This document shows positions 7,417 through 14,733 of a stretch of 23,659 nt of DNA, in pieces. A program made the translations under genes and the position numbers. The notes beneath the pieces are model-generated. The model did no database searches. It was not told where the DNA came from and saw nothing but the letters and a program-made list of their open reading frames with translations. Source of the stretch: Devosia equisanguinis (lineage in GTDB: Bacteria; Pseudomonadota; Alphaproteobacteria; Rhizobiales; Devosiaceae); the NCBI GenBank assembly GCA_945888565.1, contig CAMDAL010000010.1, positions 1-23,659 on the forward strand, given 5' to 3'. The stretch's first letter is position 1. The number at the start of each line of letters is the position of its first letter.

Positions 7417-8460
7417 ATGGACTATCGACTGCTCGGCCGCTCCGGCCTGAAGGTGTCCTCGCTGAGCATCGGCACCGCGACGTTCGGCGGCGACGGATTG
7501 TGGGGCAATACCGATGTCGCCGAGGCGCGCCGCCAGATCGACCTCTGTCTCGATCATGGCGTGAACCTGGTCGATACGGCCAACGTGTACTCGAAATCGG
7601 TGTCCGAGACGATCATCGGCGAAGCGTTGAGCGACGGGCGCCGCGACCGCGTGCTGCTGGCCACCAAGGTGCGCTTCCCCACCGGCGATGGCCCGAACGA
7701 TCGCGGCCTCAGCCGCTGGCATATCATGCGCGAGTGCGAGAAATCGCTGAAGCGGCTCAAGACGGATGTCATCGACCTCTACCAGGTGCACGAGTGGGAC
7801 GGACAGACCCCACTGGATGAGACGCTCGAGGCCCTCGACACCTTGGTGCGGCAGGGCAAGATTCGCTATGTCGGCTGCTCGAACTACTCGGCATGGCACC
7901 TGATGAAGGCGCTCTCCACCGCCGATGCCAAGGGCTACCAGCGGTTCGTGTCGCAGCAGATCCACTATACGCTGCAGGCGCGCGAGGCCGAGTACGAGCT
8001 GGTGCCGGCCGGGCTCGACCAGGGGGTGGGCATCCTGGTGTGGTCGCCGCTCGGCGGTGGGTGGCTGTCGGGCAAGTACACCCGACACAGCAAGCCGGAC
8101 GACGGGCGGCAGGTGCGCGGCTTCAAGGAGCCGCCGATCCGCGACTGGGAAGCGCTGTGGGACATCGTCGACGTCATCAACGAGGTGGCGCGCAACCGCG
8201 GCGTATCGGGCGCGCAGGTGGCGCTCGCCTGGCTGCTGCAGCGGCCGCTGGTCGCTTCGGTGATTGTCGGCGGGCGCAACTTCCAGCAGTTCGAGGACAA
8301 CCTGAAGGCCGCCGAACTGAAGCTCTCCGACGAGGACGTGAAGCAGCTCGACGCGGTGAGCCGGCCGCCACTGATCTACCCCTACTGGCACCAGAGCTTT
8401 ACGGCGCAGGATCGGCTGGGCGAGGCGGACCGGGTGCTGCACGAGGGGTATGTGGAGTAG
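7417..8460 (+). CDS. Aldo/keto reductase
   Basis: A cytoplasmic NAD(P)H-dependent oxidoreductase of 347 residues with the aldo/keto reductase barrel. It opens with the family signature MDYRLLGRSGLKVSSLSIGT. The catalytic tetrad is visible as Asp53 (LVDTANVY), Tyr58, Lys84 (LATKV) and His125 (YQVHEWDG). The cofactor-binding C-terminal part includes ASVIVGGRN followed by QFEDNLKA. I chose the ATG at 7417, eight bases after GAGGAG; a GTG directly before it is the only nearby alternative. It resembles the YghZ/Tas-like and potassium-channel beta-subunit-like branch, whose members reduce aldehydes or ketones. The substrate cannot be told. It appears monocistronic, followed by a hairpin at 8520-8540. 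Confidence 0.93.
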   Translation: MDYRLLGRSGLKVSSLSIGTATFGGDGLWGNTDVAEARRQIDLCLDHGVNLVDTANVYSKSVSETIIGEALSDGRRDRVLLATKVRFPTGDGPNDRGLSRWHIMRECEKSLKRLKTDVIDLYQVHEWDGQTPLDETLEALDTLVRQGKIRYVGCSNYSAWHLMKALSTADAKGYQRFVSQQIHYTLQAREAEYELVPAGLDQGVGILVWSPLGGGWLSGKYTRHSKPDDGRQVRGFKEPPIRDWEALWDIVDVINEVARNRGVSGAQVALAWLLQRPLVASVIVGGRNFQQFEDNLKAAELKLSDEDVKQLDAVSRPPLIYPYWHQSFTAQDRLGEADRVLHEGYVE

Positions 8461-8512
8461 AGGGGACGATCGACGGTAATATTGCCGAGTTGGCCACACG
8501 ACACTTCTGCCA

Positions 8513-8697
8513 CCGGACACCCTCCCCCTTGCGGGGAGGGTACCAAAGCTTGGGCGCGTCAGCGCCTTAGCGGAGGTATGGAGGGGTACAACCGTGTCCG
8601 GAGTTTGGTGACCAGCCTCGGTCATACCCCCCTCCTAGCTCTGCTACGTCGCTATCGCTCCTAGCGGCGCTACCTCCCCCGCAAGGGCGGGAGGTGG
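8513..8697. repeat. Intergenic element rich in inverted repeats
   Basis: This segment between the aldo/keto reductase and rirA holds several nested palindromes. A hairpin with arms CCCTCCCC and GGGGAGGG lies at 8520-8540. A second GC-rich hairpin sits near 8672-8696 (CCTCCC, GGGAGG). An 8-bp outer inverted repeat pairs CCGGACAC at 8513-8520 with GTGTCCGG at 8594-8601. Similar CTCCCC-GGGGAG-bordered modules are common intergenic repeats in alphaproteobacterial genomes, so this is probably a REP-like or MITE-like dispersed repeat. Its first hairpin may also end the reductase transcript. Confidence 0.6.
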
Positions 8698-8777
8698 TCA
8701 GTGGCCCACTTGTTCCTTGGCGCCCGCCCTGTCAGTCATGCACAATCCTGAACAGTGCGCTCAAGTTTACTTGACGA

Positions 8778-8798
8778 AGTTTAGAACTGTTATAAACT
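8778..8798 (+). promoter_or_regulatory. Irr-box (ICE-like) operator overlapping the rirA promoter
   Basis: TTTAGAA-CTG-TTATAAA at 8780-8796 matches the Irr-binding iron control element TTTAGAA-N3-TTCTAAA at 13 of its 14 defined positions, and the symmetry extends to AGTTTA-N9-TAAACT. A likely promoter overlaps it: TTGACG at 8771-8776, then 16 bases, then TAAACT. Irr bound here would be expected to block rirA transcription when iron is scarce, as described for Agrobacterium. The match is seen; regulation is inferred. Confidence 0.62.
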
Positions 8799-8868
8799 GA
8801 GGGCGTTGACTGACCCGCGGCTTTCCGGAATCTCCCAGCGATTCCTTGCCGTTGGCGGCCAACGCAAG

Positions 8869-8888
8869 GGCGGGAGCAGTATCCCGCC
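8869..8888 (+). promoter_or_regulatory. Hairpin in the rirA leader
   Basis: GGCGGGA (8869-8875) and TCCCGCC (8882-8888) can pair around a six-base loop, ending five bases before the GGAG ribosome binding site of rirA. It could influence translation, but with this base composition it may also be fortuitous. Confidence 0.3.
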
Positions 8889-8903
8889 GCTTCGGAGCGC
8901 CCA

Positions 8904-9380
8904 ATGCGACTGACCCGCCAATCGAACTACGCCATTCGTACGCTGATCTACTGTGCCGTCAACGACCCGGGCCTGAGCCGGGTCGCCGACATCGCCAGGG
9001 CGCACGCCATCTCCGAGCTGTTCCTGTTCAAGCTGATCAAGCCGCTGGTCGAGAACGGGCTGATCGAGACGGTGCGCGGCCGCCGCGGCGGCATCAAGCT
9101 GGGGCGCCCGGCCGAGGAAATCACGCTGCTCGACACCATCCGCCTCACCGAGGAGAGCTTCTCGATGGCGGAGTGCTTCGAGGATGGCGACATCACCTGC
9201 CCGCTCGCCGACAGCTGCGACGTGAACGCCGCACTGCGCGAGGCGCTCGGCGCCTTCTTCGAAGTGCTGGAGAGCCACACGATTGCCGACCTCGCGTCAA
9301 AGCGCCGGTCGCTGCGCCAGCGCCTTGGCCTCACGTTCGAGGAAATGGAGCCGGTGCTGATCGCCCAGGCGGCGAACTAG
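8904..9380 (+). CDS. rirA: RirA-like Rrf2-family iron-responsive regulator
   Basis: A 158-residue Rrf2-family DNA-binding protein. It begins MRLTRQSNYAIRTLIYCA and carries the winged helix with VADIARAHAISELFLFKLIKPL and the wing VRGRRGGIKLGRP. The three cluster-binding cysteines sit at 91, 99 and 105 (AECFEDGDITCPLADSC), the spacing of rhizobial RirA. The stretch LTEESFSMAECFEDG is also very RirA-like. RirA binds an Fe-S cluster and represses iron-uptake genes when iron is sufficient. The start is an ATG at 8904, six bases after GGAG. The Irr-box-like site upstream suggests reciprocal control by Irr. IscR and NsrR are the alternatives, but both fit the cysteine context less well. Confidence 0.9.
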   Translation: MRLTRQSNYAIRTLIYCAVNDPGLSRVADIARAHAISELFLFKLIKPLVENGLIETVRGRRGGIKLGRPAEEITLLDTIRLTEESFSMAECFEDGDITCPLADSCDVNAALREALGAFFEVLESHTIADLASKRRSLRQRLGLTFEEMEPVLIAQAAN

Positions 9381-9451
9381 CCGAGTAGCGGGCGGAAGCG
9401 AACGCGCCGGCGGCGTTGCGTTCGGCGCGCGGCTGTTCTAAGCCCCGTCTC

Positions 9452-11272
9452 ATGGCATCCCCCCGCATTCTCGACCTGCAGAACATCCGCCTCCGCATCG
9501 GCTCGACCGACCTGCTCGAAGGCGCCGAACTCACCCTGTCGCCCGGCGAGAAGGTGGCGCTTGTCGGCCGCAACGGCTCCGGCAAATCGACGCTGCTGAA
9601 GATCGCCGCCGGGCAGATCGAGCCCGATGGCGGCACCCGCTTCCTGCAACCGGGGGTCACTATCCGCTACCTGCCGCAGGAGCCGGACCTCACCGGCTTC
9701 GCGACCACGCTCAGCTATGTCGAGGACGGCATGGGCGAGGGCGACGAGCATTATCGCGCCATCTACCTGCTGAACGCGCTGGGGCTGACCGGCGAGGAAG
9801 ACCCGGCGCGGCTGTCCGGGGGCGAGGCGCGCCGTGCGGCGCTGGCCCGCGTGCTGGCGCCCGAGCCCGACATCATTCTGCTCGACGAGCCGACCAACCA
9901 TCTCGACCTGCCGGCCATCGAGTGGCTCGAGGCGGAGATCAAATCGATCAAGTCGGCGATGATCCTCATTTCGCACGATCGGCGGTTCCTCGCCGACCTG
10001 ACGCGCGCCACGGTGTGGCTTGATCGCGGCACAACGCGGCGGCTGGAGCGGGGCTTCGGCGCCTTCGAGGAGTGGCGCGACCAGGTGATGGAGGAAGAGG
10101 AGACCGCCCGGCACAAGCTCGACCGGCAGATCGTGCGCGAGGAGCACTGGCTGACCTATGGCGTGACGGCGCGGCGCAAGCGCAATGTCCGCCGGCTTGG
10201 CGGGCTGTTCGAGCTGCGCCAGCAGCGGCGTGACCTGAAGCGCGCTGTCGGCGAGGTGAAGATCTCGGTGGCCGAGGGCGATGTGTCGGGCAAGATGGTG
10301 GTCGAGGCGAAGGAGATTTCCAAGCGTTTTGGCGAGCGGGTGATCGTCGAGGATTTCACCACGCGCGTCATCCGCGGCGACCGGGTCGGCATCATCGGGG
10401 CCAACGGCGCCGGCAAGACGACGCTGATCAAGATGCTGACCGGCGAGCTGAAGCCCGATACGGGCACCATCAAGCTCGGCTCGGCCATCGAGCTCGCGAG
10501 CCTCGACCAGCGCCGGGCTACCCTGACCGACGACATGACGCTGAAGGAAGCGATCACCGGCGGCGGTTCGGACACGCTGGTGATCAACGGCGAGCCCAAG
10601 CATTTCATGGGCTATCTCAAGGACTTCCTGTTCGCCCCCGAGCAGGCGCGCACCGCGGTATCGAAGCTCTCGGGCGGCGAGCGCGGCCGGCTGGTGCTGG
10701 CGCGGGTGCTGTCGCTGCCATCGAACGTGCTGGTGCTCGACGAGCCGACCAACGATCTCGACCTCGAAACGCTCGACCTGCTGCAGGAGATGCTGGCGGA
10801 CTACCCCGGCACGGTGATCGTGGTCAGCCATGATCGCGACTTCCTCGACCGCGTCGCCACCTCGGTGATCGTGGCGGAAGGCGATGGTAGCTGGACCGAG
10901 TATCCGGGCGGCTATTCCGACATGGTGACGCAGCGAGGCTATGGCGTGGTGGCGCCGACCAATGCGCAGAAGCCGAGGGGCGGCAAGCAGGCGGCGCTGC
11001 CGCAGACGACGCTGGCCTCGGGGACAGCGAGCAAGGGCAAGCTGAGCTTCAAGCAGAAGCATGCGTTGGAGCAGTTGCCCAAGGACATCAAGACGCTGCA
11101 GGCGGAGATCGTGAAGCTGAACGCCACGCTGGCCGATCCGGGGCTCTATGCCAAGGATGCCAAGCGGTTCGCCGACACCAGCGCGGCGCTCGACAAGGCG
11201 CAGGCGGCTCTGGGCAAGGCCGAGGACGAGTGGCTGGAACTCGAGGCGCTGCGCGAGGCGATCGAGGGGTAA
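9452..11272 (+). CDS. uup: ABC-F ATPase, Uup type
   Basis: A soluble 606-residue protein with two ABC ATPase domains and no membrane segment, typical of ABC-F proteins acting on the ribosome. Walker A motifs are at about 39-46 (GRNGSGKS) and 316-323 (GANGAGKT). The signature motifs LSGGEARR (about 119) and LSGGERGR (about 406) are each followed by LLDEPTNHLD or VLDEPTNDLD. A linker between the domains includes the arm region (HKLDRQIVREEHWLTYGVTARRKR in part). The C-terminal 75 residues form a charged coiled coil (KLSFKQKHALEQLPKDIKTL onward), the domain that distinguishes Uup. Uup has been linked to ribosome function and precise excision of transposons. I use the ATG at 9452, where homology begins; the in-frame ATG at 9416 adds 12 unlikely residues. 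Confidence 0.93.
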   Translation: MASPRILDLQNIRLRIGSTDLLEGAELTLSPGEKVALVGRNGSGKSTLLKIAAGQIEPDGGTRFLQPGVTIRYLPQEPDLTGFATTLSYVEDGMGEGDEHYRAIYLLNALGLTGEEDPARLSGGEARRAALARVLAPEPDIILLDEPTNHLDLPAIEWLEAEIKSIKSAMILISHDRRFLADLTRATVWLDRGTTRRLERGFGAFEEWRDQVMEEEETARHKLDRQIVREEHWLTYGVTARRKRNVRRLGGLFELRQQRRDLKRAVGEVKISVAEGDVSGKMVVEAKEISKRFGERVIVEDFTTRVIRGDRVGIIGANGAGKTTLIKMLTGELKPDTGTIKLGSAIELASLDQRRATLTDDMTLKEAITGGGSDTLVINGEPKHFMGYLKDFLFAPEQARTAVSKLSGGERGRLVLARVLSLPSNVLVLDEPTNDLDLETLDLLQEMLADYPGTVIVVSHDRDFLDRVATSVIVAEGDGSWTEYPGGYSDMVTQRGYGVVAPTNAQKPRGGKQAALPQTTLASGTASKGKLSFKQKHALEQLPKDIKTLQAEIVKLNATLADPGLYAKDAKRFADTSAALDKAQAALGKAEDEWLELEALREAIEG

Positions 11273-11292
11273 GGTACGGGATCGAGAGCCGC

Positions 11293-11988
11293 CTACGACG
11301 GCGACAAGTTCCCGCGCACCGCGGCCGAGCGCCGTCTCATCAGCCACGCGACCCGCGCTAGTAGTCCAGGAGGCTGCAGCCGCGTGGCCAGCGCTTTGCT
11401 CCAGGCCCGCCGGTCCCCACGCCAATCGAACCGACTCGGATCCCGAACAGACGTCGTGCACAAGAGCCCTATCGCCTTGCCCCTGTTGTAGCGCTGCAAC
11501 CGCTCCTGGAGTTCCGCCGTCTGATCGGCGGTCGGGCTTGAGGTGCCGCTGTCGACCACCACCAGCGTCGGCTCATCGTCGGCGAGCCACTGGCGGGTCC
11601 TGGCGCAAAGCCGGTCGTGCCGCTCGCGCGCGCTGACATAGAACCTGGCCAGTCCATCCGCTGAGTGCTCAGGAAACTCGTGCAGGTGAAGCGTGCCAGC
11701 CAGACGGTTGGTGATGCCATGTTCGGCGGCGTAAAGATCTTCCCTCTCGAACATCCCAGCGAAGTCCCGCTGCAGATAGAGCAGCAGCCCATCGACCGGC
11801 GTAACCTGCCAGGAAAACACCGTGGTCGGGCTCCCTAGCCCGGCCTGCCCCGAGACCTGATCGGTGCCCATCGAGCGCATGTACCACCTGATCTGGTACT
11901 GGGCCTGGCAGTCAAGACCGAGGCTGAGGACACGCCGCCACGCCCGACGCTGGGGCGAGGGCCCTGTTTTGGGACTTGCATCGACCAA
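11293..11988 (-). CDS. DUF1796-like putative papain-type cysteine peptidase
   Basis: A 231-residue protein of uncertain role. The N-terminal VLSLGLDCQAQYQIRWYM (Cys27), then FSWQVTP at 58-64 and LHLHEFPEH (His101/His103) match the order of conserved motifs in DUF1796, predicted papain-like cysteine peptidases: SLG-x-x-C, then [FS]-W-x-x-[ST]-P, then H-[DE]-F. The later segment LARFYVSARERHDRLCARTRQW also fits. Such genes often lie near glycan or methyltransferase genes, but no such partner is adjacent here. The start is taken as a TTG at 11988, ten bases after GGAG; the next in-frame ATG would remove the catalytic cysteine. It converges on uup with 20 bases between. Confidence 0.6.
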   Translation of the reverse strand: MVDASPKTGPSPQRRAWRRVLSLGLDCQAQYQIRWYMRSMGTDQVSGQAGLGSPTTVFSWQVTPVDGLLLYLQRDFAGMFEREDLYAAEHGITNRLAGTLHLHEFPEHSADGLARFYVSARERHDRLCARTRQWLADDEPTLVVVDSGTSSPTADQTAELQERLQRYNRGKAIGLLCTTSVRDPSRFDWRGDRRAWSKALATRLQPPGLLARVAWLMRRRSAAVRGNLSPS

Positions 11989-12112
11989 ACCGTACGCTCC
12001 GTCTCAAGCCGTCCTGATAGCGGCACGGGCGCCGCCCACCAGGAGACAATTGCAGGTGCGCCTCCTGCTGCGACTGGCACAGTGTTGCACCCGCCCCACA
12101 ATCTGCTGTTGC

Positions 12113-13165
12113 CTAAAACCAAACTTCCGGCTGGTGCAAAATCTGAAGGGTCTCGGCCGGCTGGCCGTGGATGCGCTTGAGCAGCAGCTCGCCCATCTGC
12201 TGGCCGGCGAGCGCAGTATCCTCGAACAGGGCGTCAACCTTGGGCCGGACCTGCGAGAAGATGGTGGAGGTCTGCTTGGCCACCACCTGCACGTCGCGGC
12301 CGATGGTGCGGCCCGCGTCGGTGATGCCGGCCATGACGGCAAGCGCGGACGCATCGCCGGTGCACACGAAGCCATCGGGCGCAGCGGGCTCGCGCAGGCG
12401 GCGCATGACGGCGAGGCGGATGTCGTCTGGGGCACTGTCGAGGGTAGCGCCCGAGAGGATTTCCCAATCGAGGCCGGCTTCGGTGACGGCCGACATGAAG
12501 CCATCGCGGAGGTGGTGGCCGAAGCTGAAGCGCATGGGCGGCAGGATGATCGTCACCTTGCGGCAGCCCTTGGCCTTGAGGCGCCGGACGGCGTGGTTGG
12601 CGAAGGCGGCGTTGTCGTAGTCGACGAAGGGGTGCGGCACCGGGCTCATGGTGCGGCCGTGCGAGACGAAGGGAAAGTTTTCCTCGAGCAGCAGCTTCAC
12701 CCGGGCATCGTCGGGCTCGGTGCGCGAGAAGATGACGCCGTCGGCCGCCTTGTTGCGCAGCAGGTAACGGATGGGATCGAGCGGCGTGGCGTTGCGGAAA
12801 TTGGCGGTGATGACGAGGTGATAGGCCGTGTCGCGCAGCGCCGCGGTGATGCCCGAGACCATGGACTGGCCGAAGCCGAGGATTTCGTCGTGCGGGTCGA
12901 GGATGAGACCGATGACGTGGGTGCGGCCGGTCTTGAGGCGGAGCGCCGTGCGATCGGGCACGTAGCCGATCTCGGCGGCGATCTTCTGCACGCGCAGGCG
13001 CGTCTCGTCGCTGAGTTCGGGCGCGTTGTTGAGGGCGCGCGAAATCGTGGTGATGGCGAGCCCGGTCATCTCCGCGATGGTCCGCAGAGTCGGCCTGGCG
13101 CCGGGCTTTGATTCGCGCGCACGCGGCCTGCTGCGCTTCTTGTCGCGCGTTTCCGTCTCGCTCAC
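12113..13165 (-). CDS. LacI-family transcriptional regulator, apparently solitary
   Basis: A 350-residue LacI/GalR regulator. A basic tail of about 24 residues (KKRSRPRARESKPGARP) precedes the helix-turn-helix TLRTIAEMTGLAITTISRAL and hinge GYVPDRTALRLKTGRTHVIG. The ligand-binding fold follows (LILDPHDEILGF, ADGVIFSRTEPDD, FPFVSHGRT, PHPFVDYDN, GFVCTGDASALAVMAG), ending with an LHQPEVWF tail. It resembles regulators of alpha-glucoside or other sugar use in rhizobia. The start is GTG 13165 after GGGAGA. No transporter or catabolic gene is adjacent, so its targets lie elsewhere. A good palindrome upstream suggests self-regulation. Confidence 0.92.
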   Translation of the reverse strand: MSETETRDKKRSRPRARESKPGARPTLRTIAEMTGLAITTISRALNNAPELSDETRLRVQKIAAEIGYVPDRTALRLKTGRTHVIGLILDPHDEILGFGQSMVSGITAALRDTAYHLVITANFRNATPLDPIRYLLRNKAADGVIFSRTEPDDARVKLLLEENFPFVSHGRTMSPVPHPFVDYDNAAFANHAVRRLKAKGCRKVTIILPPMRFSFGHHLRDGFMSAVTEAGLDWEILSGATLDSAPDDIRLAVMRRLREPAAPDGFVCTGDASALAVMAGITDAGRTIGRDVQVVAKQTSTIFSQVRPKVDALFEDTALAGQQMGELLLKRIHGQPAETLQILHQPEVWF

Positions 13166-13236
13166 GCCAGATCTCCCTCACGCGGGCGGCCTTCTTGCAG
13201 AGGCTCGGCCCGCTCCGGCGCCAGATCAACAGAATA

Positions 13237-13250
13237 TGCAATCGATTTCA
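13237..13250. promoter_or_regulatory. LacI-type operator upstream of the solitary regulator
   Basis: TGCAATCGATTTCA is a 14-bp palindrome with one mismatched pair and the central CG of LacI-family operators. It lies 71 bases upstream of the GTG start at 13165. On the minus strand TTGAAA inside it could serve as a -35 element, which would make it a repression site. Its sequence differs from the operators at 3635 and 3704, so the two regulators should not cross-talk. Confidence 0.55.
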
Positions 13251-13766
13251 AGGCGAGAAGCCAAAGCGGTTTGGGAGACTTTCGTCGGGTCGCGGACGGA
13301 AAAGGTCGCGGGAACGAATGGCGCGGCAGAAAGTTTTCGAAGCAGGAAATTTCGCTTCAATGCCAGCTGATTGGAAGCGGTGCTCTGGTGGAAGCGGGTT
13401 GGGCTTACTATGTTCGGCGCTGTGGGGTTGAGGGAGAGGCAGACGAAAGCCGGATGGCGCGTCTCGCCCCGTCCAGCTATACCTGAGACGTCGCGGAAGT
13501 ATCCGCCACACAAAGCTGCGGGACGGGAACCATGCTTCCTTGCCCGAATGGAACCACCCTCGGCCACTGGCCCCTGGAAAAGGAGACGAAATTGCAAATC
13601 GCACTTCGCACCGCGCTCCGAACCGGGATCAAATGGGTAAAAAACCGCACCAAACGGTGTTGGCGAACCAACCGAATGTGACTGCGGCCACCGCGTCACG
13701 CATTCGTCTCACAGTTCAGCTAACACCCCGCTCGTCGCCACCGACGGGCCGATGGAGGTTCTTTCC
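13251..13766. other. About 515 bases without a convincing gene
   Basis: Several short open frames exist on both strands, but none has a ribosome binding site together with a credible protein composition, and none resembles a family I know. A GGAAC at 13311, 16 bases from AGTT at 13332, loosely fits the general-stress sigma factor (EcfG) promoter pattern but has no gene close behind. The last bases hold the GGAGG ribosome binding site (13754-13758) of the small gene at 13767. The segment may be decayed sequence or hold an RNA I cannot recognise. Confidence 0.4.
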
Positions 13767-13976
13767 ATGCAGCATGCCCATTTTGAAAAGCCCCACGCGG
13801 CCAAGCCCATAGCCATCGATATCGACGGCGAGCCGAAGGGCGTCCTGGTTGCGTCCGGCCAGGGGTACAGGTTCCTCGCCGTCAAGCTCGATGCCTTCGG
13901 GGTCGACGGCCAGGAGTTTACCTCGGTGGAAGCGGCGGAAGCCGCAGTGCGCTCATCGCTGAGGGGGCAGGCCTGA
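13767..13976 (+). CDS. Small conserved-looking protein of unknown function
   Basis: A 69-residue protein starting MQHAHFEKPHAAKPIAIDID and ending with an alanine-rich helix (SVEAAEAAVRSSLRGQA). The middle (EPKGVLVASGQGYRFLAVKLDAFGVDG) looks like a compact beta sheet. The ATG at 13767 follows GGAGG by eight bases, which decides it over an in-frame ATG at 13752. Codon use matches the neighbours, and there is no signal peptide or membrane segment. I do not recognise the family. It stands alone on the plus strand between a promoter-poor region and 225 bases (13977-14201) in which I see no further gene. Confidence 0.62.
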   Translation: MQHAHFEKPHAAKPIAIDIDGEPKGVLVASGQGYRFLAVKLDAFGVDGQEFTSVEAAEAAVRSSLRGQA

Positions 13977-14201
13977 GGCCCGCCCCTGACGCTTGCCTGA
14001 TCTGCCCCCTCACTGCCGCAGCCGCCCGTGAACGAAGCGGCGGATATCGGCACTCGTGCCGCTGACGGCCGATGAGTCCGCCGGTCGCCAATGGTCTATT
14101 GATGCAGCGGCTTGTCGACAAGGGCGGCGGCCTTAACCGCTCCGCAAGCGGCGAGGACTAAGGTTTTCCCGGGAATGCAATAGACGGGAAAGGGCGCGCC
14201 G

Positions 14202-14723
14202 ATGAAGGCCAGTGCCTATGTGGTGGGGCCAAGCGACGGGCCCGGGGCCGCGCTGATGGACATGGGGCGGGCGCTGGGATTTCCGGTGGTGCTGCCGTTC
14301 CACTCGGTGGCTGCCGCCGAAGCACAGTCGCAGCAGACGCCGCTGGTGTTCTTCCTGTTCGCCGCGGTGCACGACGTGCGGATACTGAAGGGGGTGGCCG
14401 ACCAGATCCGGTTCGCCCCGGCCCGCCGCATCCGCTTTTCGCCGATGCTGTATTTTTCCGAAAGCCCGTCGGTGGACGCGATCTCGCGGTGCATCGAGAT
14501 GGGCTTCGATGACGTGATCACCCTGCCCTTCACCCGGCCGCGGGTGATGGCGCGGATCACCCGGCTGATCGACCATATGCAGGTCTACCACGAGACCTCG
14601 GCCTATCTCGGGCCGGAGCGGAAGGTGCATCGCGGCACGGGGCAGTTCCGGCGGATCGAGATCATCCGCAGCCCGTCGAGCGGCACCAGCGTGCTGCGCG
14701 ACGAGATGCGGGTGGGGCTGTAG
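14202..14723 (+). CDS. Receiver-like (pseudo-response-regulator) protein
   Basis: A 173-residue cytoplasmic protein with the outline of a CheY-like receiver domain. The last part, MGFDDVITLPFTRPRVMARITRLI (about 107-130), strongly resembles the alpha4-beta5-alpha5 region of response regulators, including the G-[FA]-D-D-V-I-x-x-P-F pattern. The expected phosphoacceptor aspartate after the third strand (here LVFFLFAAVHD) is not where it should be. The tail HRGTGQFRRIEIIRSPSSGT resembles no output domain I know. An AAGGG precedes the ATG. It may signal without phosphorylation, like other pseudo-receivers. No histidine kinase gene lies nearby. The name is inferred from fold-like patterns only. 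Confidence 0.6.
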   Translation: MKASAYVVGPSDGPGAALMDMGRALGFPVVLPFHSVAAAEAQSQQTPLVFFLFAAVHDVRILKGVADQIRFAPARRIRFSPMLYFSESPSVDAISRCIEMGFDDVITLPFTRPRVMARITRLIDHMQVYHETSAYLGPERKVHRGTGQFRRIEIIRSPSSGTSVLRDEMRVGL

Positions 14724-14733
14724 CCTCGCGCGA

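Noticed and set aside
4875..7820. Very long open frame on the plus strand (981 codons) across the Sel1-caspase gene
   Set aside because: It mirrors the repeats and codon bias of the minus-strand gene, has no homology I recognise and no ribosome binding site; the true gene shows a signal peptide and catalytic motifs.
9377..11461. Long minus-strand frame (694 codons) opposite uup
   Set aside because: Antisense shadow of a gene with clear Walker and signature motifs; composition is typical of antisense in high-GC DNA.
13311..13335. EcfG-type stress promoter (GGAAC, 16 bases, AGTT)
   Set aside because: The -10 deviates from CGTT and no gene starts within several hundred bases downstream; GGAAC occurs often by chance here.
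13226..13699. 157-codon minus-strand frame upstream of the solitary LacI gene
   Set aside because: No ribosome binding site, low-information composition, and it covers the LacI operator and promoter region.
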